A stretch of 64,000 nt of DNA from Ga0077555 sp041397775 (GTDB taxonomy: Bacteria > Pseudomonadota > Alphaproteobacteria > Rhizobiales > Hyphomicrobiaceae), in assembly GCA_041397775.1 (NCBI GenBank), contig JAWKWB010000008.1, positions 267,963-331,962 of the forward strand, read 5' to 3'. The first letter of the stretch is position 1. Each line of letters starts with the position of its first letter. Below are positions 35,243-52,985 of the stretch, one piece after another. Made by a program: the position numbers and the translations under genes. A model generated the notes under the pieces. It was not told the DNA's origin and made no database searches. It saw only the letters and a program-made list of their open reading frames with translations.

Positions 35243-35243
35243 C
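35211..35243 (-). terminator. Terminator-like hairpin downstream of gapR
   Basis: A perfect 8-bp stem, GGCCCCGG (35215-35222) with CCGGGGCC (35236-35243), and a 13-nt loop. On the minus strand it is followed by TTTCCC. It lies 35 bp after the gapR stop. Confidence 0.6.
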
Positions 35244-35277
35244 AGAATTCTTTCGGAAAGATCCGGTTGTCGGCGGC

Positions 35278-35571
35278 CTATTCGGCGGCGTCCATCAGCC
35301 CCATGTCGTCGCCGCCGAGGATGGGATCGGCCATGCCCAGCGCGTGCATGTAGGTGGCCAGGATCGCCTCTTCCTCGGTGCGTTCGGTCTGGCTCTTCTT
35401 GCGAAGGCTGACGATCTTGCGCAGGATCTTGGGATCGAAGCCGACGGCCTTGGCCTCCGCGTACTTGTCGCGGATATCGGCGGCGGTGGCCTTCTTTTCC
35501 TCTTCCAGCCGCTCGATCTGCTCGACGAATTGGCGAAGCTGGTTCTGTGCCGAGGCCTGGAGCGTGGTCAT
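35278..35571 (-). CDS. gapR: GapR-like nucleoid-associated protein (DUF2312)
   Basis: A 97-residue DUF2312 protein. The core LRQFVEQIERLEEEKKATAA, DIRDKYAEAKAVGFDPKILR and the KIVSLRKKSQ segment match GapR of Caulobacter. GapR binds AT-rich, overtwisted DNA as a tetrameric clamp and supports replication and transcription. The C-terminal tail DPILGGDDMGLMDAAE is acidic. Family assignment is strong; the gene name is transferred by homology. Confidence 0.9.
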   Translation of the reverse strand: MTTLQASAQNQLRQFVEQIERLEEEKKATAADIRDKYAEAKAVGFDPKILRKIVSLRKKSQTERTEEEAILATYMHALGMADPILGGDDMGLMDAAE

Positions 35572-35722
35572 GTGTCGATCTCTACTACCGATGCTGTTGA
35601 GGCCGACACTATCGAGCCCGATTGGGCATCAGCAAGGCGGCACGGACGTTCTCCCCACGCTGTCCAGAGAATTCTTCGAGGCGACAGGCACGGCTTGACC
35701 ATGGCGCGCGCGTCGCAGCGAA

Positions 35723-37072
35723 TCAACGCTCACGGAAGGTCCGCCGGAAGCTGTCCGTGAGCGGCTTCGTGAAGTAGGTCAGCGCGGTGCGCTCCTCGGT
35801 CTCGATGAAGGATTCCACGGGCATGCCGGGAACAATGTGGCGCGCCTTGTCTGCGAGGGTGCCCAGCGCCTCCTTGGTGAAGCGTATACGCACGAGAAAG
35901 TAGGTCTGCCCGGTCTGGGGGTCCTTGGACAGGTCCGCGGACACGTGGCTGACAGTGCCGTCGACTTCGGGCGTGGTGCGCTGGTTGAAGGCGGTGAAAC
36001 GCAGCCGTGCCTTGCGGTCGATCGCGACCTGATCGATCTCGATCGGGGAGATGCGGGCTTCGATGGCCAGCGGCTCTCCGGACGGCACGATCAGCATCAA
36101 CGTCTCGCCTTGCGCCACGACACCGCCGACGGTGTGGATGTTCATCTCGTGGACGGTACCGCTGATCGGTGCGCGGATATCCACGCGGCGAAGCTGATCC
36201 AGGGCGGCGATCCTGCGTTCGGACAGCTCACCGATCTTGGCCTCGACGTCGCGCAATTCCTTCTGCGACTCGGTCCGCTGCTCCTGCTCGATCTGGAGGA
36301 TCTGCATCTCGGTCTGGCTGATCTGGGCCTTGGCCCGCGCGATCTGGGAGACGAGACCGCCCAGGTCCCCCTCGAGGCGCACCCGGTCGCGCTTGATCGT
36401 CGACATGCGTGCTTCATTGACGAGCTGCTTTTCGAACAGCCCCTCCAGGCGGGTCATTTCCTGCCATTGCAGATCGACCTCGGCCTCCTTGGAGGCAAGC
36501 TGCACCGTGAGGCCTTCGATCTCCTTGTCGAGCTGTCGCACGCGCTCGCGGTACTGATCCTTCTGGCCGTCGATGAACGTGCGGCGTGCCTGGAACAGCC
36601 GGAGTTCGCCACGAGCGGCCTCGGCCGCCTCGTCGCTCTCCTTCTCGAAGCCGGCCGGGAACGACAATTGCGTCGCGCCGCTGCGCTCGGCTTCGAGGCG
36701 CGCCTTGCGTGCAATGGACTGCACGAGTTGCGATTGGACGACACCCAGCGTCGCGCGCACCTGGGTTTCGTCCAGGCGCACGAGCAGATCGCCTTCCTTG
36801 ACGTGATCGCCGAGCTTGACCTTGATCTCGCCGACGATGCCGCCCGTGGGATGCTGAACCTTCTTGGAGTTGCCATCGACGACGATGAAGCCCGGCGCGA
36901 TCACGGCGCCCGCGATCTTGGCCGTCGCCGACCAGCCGCCGAGGCCCCCGACCAGGAACAGGCAGAGCAGGAGACCCAGCCGGGCCTGCCGCTTCATATC
37001 GCTGCTCAGGCGATCGACCTGGGCAACGCGCGAGGATACCGGCTGTCGGGACGTGACGGGGGCTTTACTCAT
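35723..37072 (-). CDS. Type I secretion periplasmic adaptor (HlyD/PrtE family)
   Basis: A 449-residue membrane fusion protein: a short cytoplasmic N-terminus, one transmembrane helix (about 30-52, LLLCLFLVGGLGGWSATAKI), a split lipoyl/biotinyl domain (GEIKVKLGDHVKEGDLLVRL and RAPISGTVHEM), a long coiled coil (~95-285) and a beta-barrel C-terminal domain. It would link the ABC exporter to an outer-membrane TolC channel. Its ATG overlaps the ABC gene stop by 4 bp. No tolC homologue is in the window. Confidence 0.93.
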   Translation of the reverse strand: MSKAPVTSRQPVSSRVAQVDRLSSDMKRQARLGLLLCLFLVGGLGGWSATAKIAGAVIAPGFIVVDGNSKKVQHPTGGIVGEIKVKLGDHVKEGDLLVRLDETQVRATLGVVQSQLVQSIARKARLEAERSGATQLSFPAGFEKESDEAAEAARGELRLFQARRTFIDGQKDQYRERVRQLDKEIEGLTVQLASKEAEVDLQWQEMTRLEGLFEKQLVNEARMSTIKRDRVRLEGDLGGLVSQIARAKAQISQTEMQILQIEQEQRTESQKELRDVEAKIGELSERRIAALDQLRRVDIRAPISGTVHEMNIHTVGGVVAQGETLMLIVPSGEPLAIEARISPIEIDQVAIDRKARLRFTAFNQRTTPEVDGTVSHVSADLSKDPQTGQTYFLVRIRFTKEALGTLADKARHIVPGMPVESFIETEERTALTYFTKPLTDSFRRTFRER

Positions 37073-38892
37073 GTCTGCTTCCCATCCGGATTGCGCAGGA
37101 TCAGCGTGACGGGACCTGCCGCGGCGCCCGCCGTGGCGGGGACGGGCTGGACGGACTGCTGGGTGCCCGGCGGGTCGGGCGGCGCCGCACCACCCATCGG
37201 GCCGCCGGGAGCGCCGCGCAAGACCTTGCGCAGCACCTCGTCGCGCGGCCCGAAGGCCGAGAGCCGTCCTCCGTTGATGATCGCGACCTGATCCACGGCA
37301 GTCAGCGCATTGGAGCGATGTGCGATCATGACGACGACGCCGCCACGCTCGCGGACGGCGCGAACGGCCTCGATGAGGGCCGCCTCGCCCTCCGCATCGA
37401 GGTTCGAATTGGGCTCGTCGAGAACGACGAGGAAGGGATCGCGGTAGAGCGCGCGCGCCAGTGCCACGCGCTGGCGCTGACCGGCGGACAGATGCGAGCC
37501 GTCGCTGCCGATGCGGGTATCGTACCCCTGCGGCAGGCGCAGGATGAGCTGATGCACGTTGGCGGCGACGGCCGCCTTGATGATCGCTTCGGTGTCGGGT
37601 TCGGATTCGAAGCGGCAGATGTTCTCGGCCACCGTGCCGTCGAAGAGCTGCACGTCCTGGGGAACGTAGCCGATGTGACGGCCAAGCGTCTCGCGGCCCC
37701 ACTGGTCGAGCGTCGCACCATCGACACGCACCGATCCGGCCGCCGGATTCCAGGCGCCGATGATCGCGCGTGCGAGGGTCGACTTGCCCGCACCGCTCGG
37801 GCCTATGACGCCGAGGCCTTGTCCTGCCGACAGTTCGAAGGTGATGCCGTCGAGCACGCGGGTCCGCGTGCCGGGCGCCAGGACCGTCACGCCCTCGACC
37901 CGCAGCGTGGACTTGGGTGCCGGCAGCTCGGTCAGATCGGTTTCGCGCAAGACCCGGTCGAACACGTCCGCCAGCCGTGCGCGCGCATGGCGGGCCTCGG
38001 AAAAGCCGCGCCAATTGCCGATCGCCAGTTCCACCGGCGCCAGCGCACGCGAGGCGACGATCGAACCGGCGATGATCGCCCCGCCGGTGACTTCGCCCTT
38101 GATGGTGAGATACGCGCCCATGCCCAGCATTGCCGATTGCAGCATCATCCGGAACACGCGCGACAGGCTCGCCAGGGCGTTGCCCGTGTCGCTCGCTTTC
38201 GCCGAGACGAGCAGCATTTCGTCGCTCTGGCGCAGGAAGCGGTCACGCGCACGGTCGGCGAACCCCATGACCTGCGCCGCTTCCGCATTGCGCGCATTCT
38301 CGTCGGCCATGGCCTGCCGGCGCTGGCTCATCTGCAGCACCTTGGTGCTGCGATCGCGCATCAGGCGTTCGCTGAGCAGCGTCAGGCCGATCAGGATGAT
38401 CACGCCTGCCAGCGTCATGATGCCGAGGATCGGGTGTAGTGCCGTGGCAAAGATCAGGTAGATGGGGATCCAGGGCAGGTCGAAGAACGCGATCGGGCCC
38501 TGCCCGGACAGATAGCCACGCACGCTATCCACGTCGCGGACCGGCTGGAGGGCGTTGACGCCGCTGACGCCGGCCAGCGGAAGGCGCATCGCCGCCTGCT
38601 GGGCCAGCGGCATCAGCCGCGCATCCATGCGATCGCCCACCCGCCGCATCACGCGCGCGCGCAGGACTTCGAGCAACATCTGGCAGACGTACATGGCGGC
38701 AGCCAGGACCGACAGCGCCACCAGCGTGGTCATACTGTGGCTGCTCAGGACCCGGTCATAGACCTGCATCATGTAGATCGAGCCGGTCAGTGCCAGGATG
38801 TTCACGACCAGGGACATGGTGACGAGGGCGATCAAAACCCCTCGATAGGCGGAGCGGAACGTGGTTTCGGTCGAAAGCCCTCGAATGCTCAT
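37069..38892 (-). CDS. Type I secretion ABC transporter, permease/ATPase (PrtD family)
   Basis: A 607-residue half-transporter with an N-terminal membrane domain (~20-310) lacking a C39 peptidase, followed by an ATPase domain. Walker A is GPSGAGKS with K370; Q-loop YVPQDVQLFDG, signature LSAGQRQRVALARAL, Walker B FLVVLDEPNSNLD and H-loop IAHRSN are complete. A Pro/Gly/Ala-rich C-terminal tail of ~45 residues follows. PrtD-type exporters secrete C-terminally signalled proteases, lipases or RTX/S-layer proteins; no such substrate gene is adjacent. It forms a two-gene operon with the HlyD-type adaptor. Confidence 0.94.
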   Translation of the reverse strand: MSIRGLSTETTFRSAYRGVLIALVTMSLVVNILALTGSIYMMQVYDRVLSSHSMTTLVALSVLAAAMYVCQMLLEVLRARVMRRVGDRMDARLMPLAQQAAMRLPLAGVSGVNALQPVRDVDSVRGYLSGQGPIAFFDLPWIPIYLIFATALHPILGIMTLAGVIILIGLTLLSERLMRDRSTKVLQMSQRRQAMADENARNAEAAQVMGFADRARDRFLRQSDEMLLVSAKASDTGNALASLSRVFRMMLQSAMLGMGAYLTIKGEVTGGAIIAGSIVASRALAPVELAIGNWRGFSEARHARARLADVFDRVLRETDLTELPAPKSTLRVEGVTVLAPGTRTRVLDGITFELSAGQGLGVIGPSGAGKSTLARAIIGAWNPAAGSVRVDGATLDQWGRETLGRHIGYVPQDVQLFDGTVAENICRFESEPDTEAIIKAAVAANVHQLILRLPQGYDTRIGSDGSHLSAGQRQRVALARALYRDPFLVVLDEPNSNLDAEGEAALIEAVRAVRERGGVVVMIAHRSNALTAVDQVAIINGGRLSAFGPRDEVLRKVLRGAPGGPMGGAAPPDPPGTQQSVQPVPATAGAAAGPVTLILRNPDGKQT

Positions 38893-39121
38893 AAAGTGCT
38901 CACGGCAAAGACAAATGTGATTTTCAGCATGTGCAGCATGCCTTTATGCGCGACCTGCGGCTGGACGAATTATACGCCCCCTGATGATCCTGCACGTGAC
39001 AGTTCGATTGCGGCTATTCTATTCCAACCCAGGTTAATACACATCCAATATCAAGCCGCGCTGGGGAAAAAGCGGTGCCGCACAGCCATCTGCCCGTTTC
39101 CGGAGACGGCTCGCGCGATGT

Positions 39122-40507
39122 TCACCCGCGGATATCGCCTTCGGCCTTCATCCATTTCACGGACGTGCGGAAGGCTTCCTGCGTGCGCGCCACCTCCTCG
39201 GGTCCATGCGCGGCGGAGACGAGCCCGCCGGGCGCCCCCATGATGTCGACCCCGTTGGCGATCATGGCGATGCGCAAGCGGTGCGCCAGATTGGGGTCCT
39301 TGGCACCCTTGAGGCCCTTGAAGCCGAGTGCCACGGGATCGAACGTCGCGGGATCGAGCGGGAGCCCCGCCGGGTTCTGGAAGATGTGGAACGTGGACGC
39401 GGCGCCATAGATGCCCCAGGGCACGCTCTCCTCGATGACGATGCGCCTGAGGCCGTCGCGCAGCCTCCCGGCCGTGCGCTCGGCTTGGCCACAGATATCC
39501 TCGCGCTCGATCAGCGAGAGCGTGGCGATGGCGGCCGCAGCGCATAGCGGATTGGCGTTGTAGGTGCCCTGGTGCGCGATCTTCTCGCGGCCAGCCGCCT
39601 TGGCTGCCGCGGCGTCGAGCTGGTCGACGATATCGGCTCGTCCGGCGATGGCGCCGCCGGGCAAGCCGCCGGCAGTGATCTTGGCCAGGCTGCAGATGTC
39701 CGGGGTCACGCCCAATCGCTCTTGGGCACCGCCGCGCGCCCAGCGAAAGCCGGTGACGACCTCGTCCAGCATCAACAGCACGCCGCGCCGCTTCGTGAGC
39801 GCGCGCAGCCCGGTCAGGAAATCCGGGGCGAGGGGAACCTGCCCCCAGCCGGCGCCGGATGGCTCGATGGCGACGGCGGCGATGTCGTCGCGCTCCTCCA
39901 GGAGGTGCGTCACCGGCTCCAGGCTGTCGGAGGAGACGAGGATCGTTTCGCCTGCGATGCCGGGCAGAACGCCTGCCGGAGCGCTGCCGTCGTAATGGCT
40001 GTTGGCACCGCCCGCCACCTGATCGTGCCAGCCGTGGAAGTGACCGATGAAGCGGACGATCTTCGTCTTGCCGGTGAAGGCGCGCATCAGGCGGATCGCC
40101 AAATGCGTCGCCTCCGTGCCCGAGGCGGTAAAGCGCACGCGCTCGGCGCACGGCACCATGCGGTTGATGAGTTCGGCCCATTCGATTTCGAGCTCGTGGC
40201 TCGAGCCCCAGTGCGTGCCGCGCTCGGCCTGTTTCTGCACGGCCTGCACCATGGCGGGGTGGCAATGCCCGAGGATGAGAGCGCCGTGGCCGCCGAAGTA
40301 ATCGACGAGCTCGTTGCCGTCGGCGTCGATCTTGCGCGGGCCTTTGGCGCTGGCGGCGTAGATCGGATAGGGCAGCAGCGTGCGGCTGTCGTGCGTGAGC
40401 CCCGCGGGGATGACCCGGGAAGCGCGCGCGTGCAGTTCGGCGGACTTGCGTGTCCTGGCGCGGAAGGCGGTCTCGATCTGCGAGTTCGTCAGCGTGTCTT
40501 GGGGCAT
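39122..40507 (-). CDS. Class III aminotransferase (glutamate-1-semialdehyde aminomutase-like)
   Basis: A 461-residue PLP enzyme. The PLP lysine is K276 in SLAKITAGGLPGGA; the preceding LLMLDEVVTGFRWARGGAQ carries the cofactor aspartate; SGTEATHLAIRLMRAFTGK and HGWHDQVAGG are typical of the GSAM-like subgroup. It is longer than HemL (~430), and its context beside an alpha/beta hydrolase argues for a catabolic or secondary aminotransferase rather than the tetrapyrrole enzyme. The substrate is unknown. The 229-bp gap to the ABC transporter gene holds nothing recognisable. Confidence 0.9.
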   Translation of the reverse strand: MPQDTLTNSQIETAFRARTRKSAELHARASRVIPAGLTHDSRTLLPYPIYAASAKGPRKIDADGNELVDYFGGHGALILGHCHPAMVQAVQKQAERGTHWGSSHELEIEWAELINRMVPCAERVRFTASGTEATHLAIRLMRAFTGKTKIVRFIGHFHGWHDQVAGGANSHYDGSAPAGVLPGIAGETILVSSDSLEPVTHLLEERDDIAAVAIEPSGAGWGQVPLAPDFLTGLRALTKRRGVLLMLDEVVTGFRWARGGAQERLGVTPDICSLAKITAGGLPGGAIAGRADIVDQLDAAAAKAAGREKIAHQGTYNANPLCAAAAIATLSLIEREDICGQAERTAGRLRDGLRRIVIEESVPWGIYGAASTFHIFQNPAGLPLDPATFDPVALGFKGLKGAKDPNLAHRLRIAMIANGVDIMGAPGGLVSAAHGPEEVARTQEAFRTSVKWMKAEGDIRG

Positions 40508-40564
40508 GTCGGTCTTCCCGGTATGGGTGATCCTCGTCCGGCGTCGCCTGACGGTCTGGCGCGG

Positions 40565-42586
40565 TCAGTCTTCGAGGCTCACGTCATGTCGTGGCGCGTG
40601 CCAGTCGGCGGCAGCGGCGATGCAGCGGCCGACGTCCTCCTCGAGCATCAAGCGTTCCGCAACGAGCTTGCGGGCGGCCGCGCCGATCGCCTCCTGGTAA
40701 GCGGCGCGGCTCGCGTAGCGCTCGGCGATCGAGGGGCGTGGATCGCGCGTGACGGCGCGTTCCTCAGCCGTCTCCGGCAGCGGGATCGTGGACCCCGTGA
40801 ACTCGTGCATCGCGCCGTGGCCCTGCCCGCGCATGCGCAAATTCCAGCCCGTGTACGTGGCGAGCGGCGCCTGCACCATCGGCGCGCGCACGCCGGCGAT
40901 GTCGTTGCCGTCGGCATCGGTGGCCGGGACGAGCACGGCATAATGCCTGCCCGTTCGCCGGGGCGGTTCCTGCAGGATGCCGCGTTCGGCGTCCGAACCG
41001 AAGTCGAGCAGTTCGAGCGTGTTGGGCTCGCGCGGCGTCATGACGCCGGGGATCGCGGGAAAGCCTTTGCGCCAATGGTCGATGTCCACCAGCGTCCCGT
41101 TCGCGCGCCTGGGGATGCGGCTGTCGGGCGGCGCCTCGCCCGTGGACGCCCAGGCATCGATGTTGTCGAGCGCGGCCCGGAAGAACATCGACGTCCACAC
41201 CACGTTCTGCACGTTCTGGCAGACGCCGGCGTTGGTCGCCTTTTTCAACAGCGGATCGGCGAAATGCTGAGACGACGCCCAGAGATACACGCGCACGTTC
41301 TGGGGCTGGGCCAGATCGTTGCCGTGCGTATCCGTGTGGACGAGGCTGCCGCGCCTCTGCCAGTACTCCGTTCCCGTCTGCGTGTGGATGATCAGCGGAT
41401 CCGACTCGGGACGCTTGCAAATGGCGTCGGTGCGGCCGGTCAGGTGGCAGGTCGAGGACGCATAGGAGAACGGGAAACAATCAGCGGGATTCTCGTGGTC
41501 CTCGTACTGCTGGCCGGCAGCGACGATGACGTTGGCAAAGCGATGGTTCATCCACATGCGGCCACCGCCGGAAACGTGCGGCAAGAGGCCGTCGAAGACG
41601 CGGTTGCCTTCGGCATCGACATTGAAGCCGCGATAGACGAAGTCGCGAATGCAGCGCCCCGTCTGAGAACGGCCCCAGCCGTAGGCCTTTTCGATCACAC
41701 CGCCCATGGGGTTGGCATTCCCGGCAGCGTCCGCCGCGCCCGAGCGCAGGTAGGACACCACTTCGCGCACCGCCACGTGGCCGAGGCCGAGCACGAGGGG
41801 ATCGCGGCCGGCGTAGACCAGTTCGTAGATCCAGCCCGGTTCGAAGCCCGCGGGGATGTGGATATGCGTATCGGAGGGCACGATGGCCGTTTCCGCCCCG
41901 ACGGCGTCGAGGCCCATGCCGGTCTCCGTACGCGCGAAACGCCATTTATCGGGTGCGATCGGCTGGCGCGCATCGCCAGCGTAGCGGCGGCGCGTCAGGC
42001 TCGCCTTGGCGGTGTCGCGCGTGGCGGTCGGATGCGATCGTGTCGAGGCGCGGCCCGACAGCGGCAACGTCGTCACGCCCTTGCGGTCGACGATGTACTC
42101 GACCCTGACGGGTCCGGTGATCGGCTGGTCGCCGTCGCGCGCCACGGGAACGTCGAGCAGGAAGCGATTGCCGCCGGGCAGCAGGTCGGCCTGCCACCCC
42201 GCCCAGACGAGGCTGTAGCCGCGCCGCATGAAATAGCCGTTGCCCGCATGTGCAGCGGTCCGGGGATCGTTGGAGCCGGCGGCATCGTTGAAAAACTGCA
42301 GGCAGCGGATGTTGCCCCGGTTGCCCCAGTCGAAAAAGATCCGGCGATTGCCCTTGTCGGGGTCTACCGGACGCAGGATCGAGATATCGGTGGTGAAATG
42401 AACGAGGCCATCGGCGCCGACGGGCGCAAACTCGATGTCGCAAATATCGCGCTGGCCGGGCGCCTTCGGATCGACCGCTATATGCGCGCGGCCCTTGATG
42501 CGCTCATAAGGGCCGACATCGCCAAAGGCCATGCCGCCAGCGAACGGGAAGCGCTCGGTGATCTCGATCTCGATACGGCTCGTCAT
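40565..42586 (-). CDS. Alpha/beta hydrolase domain protein (Abhydrolase_10-like)
   Basis: A 673-residue protein resembling the Abhydrolase_10 (PF20091) family of uncharacterised proteins. The nucleophile elbow is GRSQTG with Ser307 (GWGRSQTGRCIRDFVYRGFN), and the late histidine region is around QGHGAMHEFTG. An N-terminal ~200-residue beta-rich part precedes the hydrolase domain. No signal peptide is seen. It lies 57 bp upstream of the aminotransferase on the same strand, so the two may be co-transcribed. Substrate unknown. Confidence 0.8.
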   Translation of the reverse strand: MTSRIEIEITERFPFAGGMAFGDVGPYERIKGRAHIAVDPKAPGQRDICDIEFAPVGADGLVHFTTDISILRPVDPDKGNRRIFFDWGNRGNIRCLQFFNDAAGSNDPRTAAHAGNGYFMRRGYSLVWAGWQADLLPGGNRFLLDVPVARDGDQPITGPVRVEYIVDRKGVTTLPLSGRASTRSHPTATRDTAKASLTRRRYAGDARQPIAPDKWRFARTETGMGLDAVGAETAIVPSDTHIHIPAGFEPGWIYELVYAGRDPLVLGLGHVAVREVVSYLRSGAADAAGNANPMGGVIEKAYGWGRSQTGRCIRDFVYRGFNVDAEGNRVFDGLLPHVSGGGRMWMNHRFANVIVAAGQQYEDHENPADCFPFSYASSTCHLTGRTDAICKRPESDPLIIHTQTGTEYWQRRGSLVHTDTHGNDLAQPQNVRVYLWASSQHFADPLLKKATNAGVCQNVQNVVWTSMFFRAALDNIDAWASTGEAPPDSRIPRRANGTLVDIDHWRKGFPAIPGVMTPREPNTLELLDFGSDAERGILQEPPRRTGRHYAVLVPATDADGNDIAGVRAPMVQAPLATYTGWNLRMRGQGHGAMHEFTGSTIPLPETAEERAVTRDPRPSIAERYASRAAYQEAIGAAARKLVAERLMLEEDVGRCIAAAADWHAPRHDVSLED

Positions 42587-42936
42587 GATGTTCTTGCCCG
42601 GGTCCAGTGGCTCTTGGCGAGCCGCAGCCTAGTGGCCCGTCGCGCCCAAATCGCTCCAAAGCCGCAACCGTTTTCCGATTTTGGCGCGACATGAGGGCCA
42701 CGAGATAAGTCATGAGCTTCGTGTGGCGTTCGTCGCGCCTTGATCGACGACTCGCCTGCCGCACGTATTGGTCAATCAAGACGCGACGCCACACTAGACC
42801 GGTTCCCACGGCAACGGAACAGGTTCGGCACACCGTGCAACGGCATGCCGGCGGCGAGCCGCCGCTCACATGAAAACGGCCGCCCGACGAGGGGCGGCCG
42901 CTTCCAAACTTCGCAGTCGGGCACCGGGGCCGTGGA
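42587..42936. other. 350-bp gap between rpoC and the hydrolase gene
   Basis: No gene is supported. It holds the rpoC terminator at 42873-42900. A minus-strand TTGACC near 42770 could belong to a promoter for the hydrolase/aminotransferase pair, but no convincing -10 box pairs with it. Confidence 0.4.
42873..42900 (-). terminator. Intrinsic terminator of the rpoBC operon
   Basis: On the minus strand a perfect 9-bp stem CGGCCGCCC/GGGCGGCCG with a 6-nt loop is followed by TTTT. It lies 36 bp after the rpoC stop. Stem 42877-42900, T-run complement 42873-42876. Confidence 0.88.
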
Positions 42937-47163
<4,227 letters not shown>

Positions 47164-47220
47164 CGGCTCGCTCCTTTGAGGACGTGGGGGCGGCGTCCTG
47201 CATTAGCTTTGGGCAACTGT

Positions 47221-47247
47221 CTCCCCGCAACCACGCGGTGCGGGGAG
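47221..47247. other. Intercistronic hairpin between rpoB and rpoC
   Basis: A perfect 9-bp inverted repeat, CTCCCCGCA (47221-47229) and TGCGGGGAG (47239-47247), with a 9-nt loop. There is no T-run, so it is more likely an mRNA processing or stabilising structure than a terminator. Confidence 0.6.
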
Positions 47248-47270
47248 ATCACGCCAACATCGTCTGCCAT

Positions 47271-51420
<4,150 letters not shown>

Positions 51421-51626
51421 GTCCGCTCCTCTTCCGTGGCGGCAATCCGCCCTGATGCAAAATCCAGCGCCGCATGCGCGACGCGCGCCCGATACTCTCG
51501 AACGGCTTGCCGAAAGCCCGTGTCCGGACCTTCAGGAAACCGTCGAGGGCGGAGCAGGGGCCCCTCCCGCTGCCGGCCCGGGCGCGATGCCCAGACCGGT
51601 CGCGGGCGAGCCCCCGCCCCTGGTGA

Positions 51627-52007
51627 TCACTTCACCTCGACCTTGGCGCCGGCGTCCTCGAGCTGCTTCTTCAGCTTGGCAGCCTCGTCCTTGGACACGG
51701 CTTCCTTGACGGCCTTGTTGCCCGCCTCGACGAGGTCCTTGGCTTCCTTGAGGCCCAGGCCCGTGATCGTGCGGACTTCCTTGATCACGTTGATCTTCTT
51801 GTCGCCGCCGGAGACGAGGATGACCGTGAACTCGGTCTGCTCTTCGACCGGAGCGGCAGCAGCGCCACCCGCGGGAGCTGCGGCAACCGCGACAGCGGCG
51901 GCAGCGGCGGACACGCCCCACTTCTCTTCGAGCATCTTGATGAGCTCGGAGGCCTCGAGGATCGTCAGAGCGGAGAGGTCTTCGGCGATTTTGGAAAGAT
52001 CTGCCAT
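51627..52007 (-). CDS. rplL: 50S ribosomal protein L7/L12
   Basis: A 126-residue stalk protein that recruits translation GTPases. It has an N-terminal dimerisation domain (ALTILEASELIKMLEEKWGV), an Ala-rich hinge and a C-terminal domain (KKINVIKEVRTITGLGLKEA followed by KDLVE). It lies 97 bp after rplJ. The 206-bp gap to rpoB is GC-rich with potential hairpins near 51545-51620, a place where partial attenuation is common. Confidence 0.98.
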   Translation of the reverse strand: MADLSKIAEDLSALTILEASELIKMLEEKWGVSAAAAAVAVAAAPAGGAAAAPVEEQTEFTVILVSGGDKKINVIKEVRTITGLGLKEAKDLVEAGNKAVKEAVSKDEAAKLKKQLEDAGAKVEVK

Positions 52008-52104
52008 TTTACGTCACCTGTTGGTTTGACTGGTTCGAACCTGATGTCGGTCTTCAGTCGGATTAGCGATTGTCGATACCGGGCGCGCAGATGCGGCCCG
52101 GAGC

Positions 52105-52623
52105 TCACGCGGCCTCTGCCTTGTCCACATTCGCCTGCAGGATGCGGGCGAGCGCGGAACCCGGCTCGTTGATCGTGCGAACAAGCTTGCTTGCCGGCTC
52201 TTTGATGAGACCCAGCAGCCTTGCGCGCAGCTCGTCGAGCGACGGCAGCTCGGCCAGCGCCTTCACGCCATTGGCATCGAGGATGGTATTGCCCATCGCG
52301 CCGCCCAGGATCACGAGCTTGTCGTTCTCCTTGGCGTAGGCGACGGCAGCCTTTGCCGCGGCGATCGGGTCTTCGGAATAGGCCAGGATGGTCGGCCCCT
52401 TCAGAAGTCCCTTGATGCCCTCGGCCTCAGTGCCATTGAGCGCGAGCGACGCCAGCCGGTTCTTGGCCACCTTCACCGTCGCTCCCGCCGCACGCATGCG
52501 GTGACGGAAGTCGGCGGATTGGGCAGCCACCAGGCCAGCATTGCGAGCTACGACGATCACGCCCATGTCCTTGAACACGGCGTTGAGCGTCGTGACGAGC
52601 TCACTTTTTGCGGCTCTGTCCAC
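52105..52623 (-). CDS. rplJ: 50S ribosomal protein L10
   Basis: A 172-residue L10, the stalk base that binds L7/L12 dimers and 23S rRNA. The start is GTG 52623 (V-DRAAKSELVTTLNAVFKDMG), with GGAG 9 nt upstream; the longer frame upstream is leader RNA. GPTILAYSEDPIAAAK and KLVILGGAMG are typical. An L10-leader-like region lies upstream, so autoregulation by the L10-L12 complex is expected. Confidence 0.97.
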   Translation of the reverse strand: MDRAAKSELVTTLNAVFKDMGVIVVARNAGLVAAQSADFRHRMRAAGATVKVAKNRLASLALNGTEAEGIKGLLKGPTILAYSEDPIAAAKAAVAYAKENDKLVILGGAMGNTILDANGVKALAELPSLDELRARLLGLIKEPASKLVRTINEPGSALARILQANVDKAEAA

Positions 52624-52799
52624 TTGGCTACACTCCGAATTGCATGCCGCGATTCCGCGACACGCGGGTTGCACCATGCCTCGTCCGCGATGCCATCGGC
52701 GGTGATCGCTCACGGCCGGGGCGCGCTTGGACCAGGCGCTACGGTTCCTGTCCGCCCGCACGCCCGGTGAGGGAGCACGGTGCGACCCGAAGAGGTTCG

Positions 52800-52905
52800 A
52801 ACCAATGTCGCCGCGAGGGCGAACCGGTCCTTCTCCCGTCTATTGCAGGCCCCGAAGGATTAGACCGTCCCGGATGGGCGGCACCTGCAGTCTCGGACAG
52901 GTACG
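52800..52905 (-). promoter_or_regulatory. Candidate L10 leader (ribosomal protein autoregulation) in the rplA-rplJ gap
   Basis: The 362-bp gap upstream of rplJ has no gene. On the minus strand it contains a stem CCTG/CAGG enclosing TCCGAGACTG (52901-52882), then CCTGCAATAGACGG (52849-52836), resembling the conserved L10-binding core of rplJ leaders. No folding was run; boundaries are approximate. Confidence 0.5.
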
Positions 52906-52985
52906 AAGGCGCGAAAGGCCGTCGGCCCCGCGCCTTCGCTTTTCGGACCCGCTAAAGGCCCGAAACTCAAGCGATCGTATCCGGC

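Noticed and set aside
39572..42694. A 1040-codon plus-strand frame across two genes
   Set aside because: It is antisense to the aminotransferase and hydrolase genes, both of which have clear motifs; the antisense product resembles no protein family.
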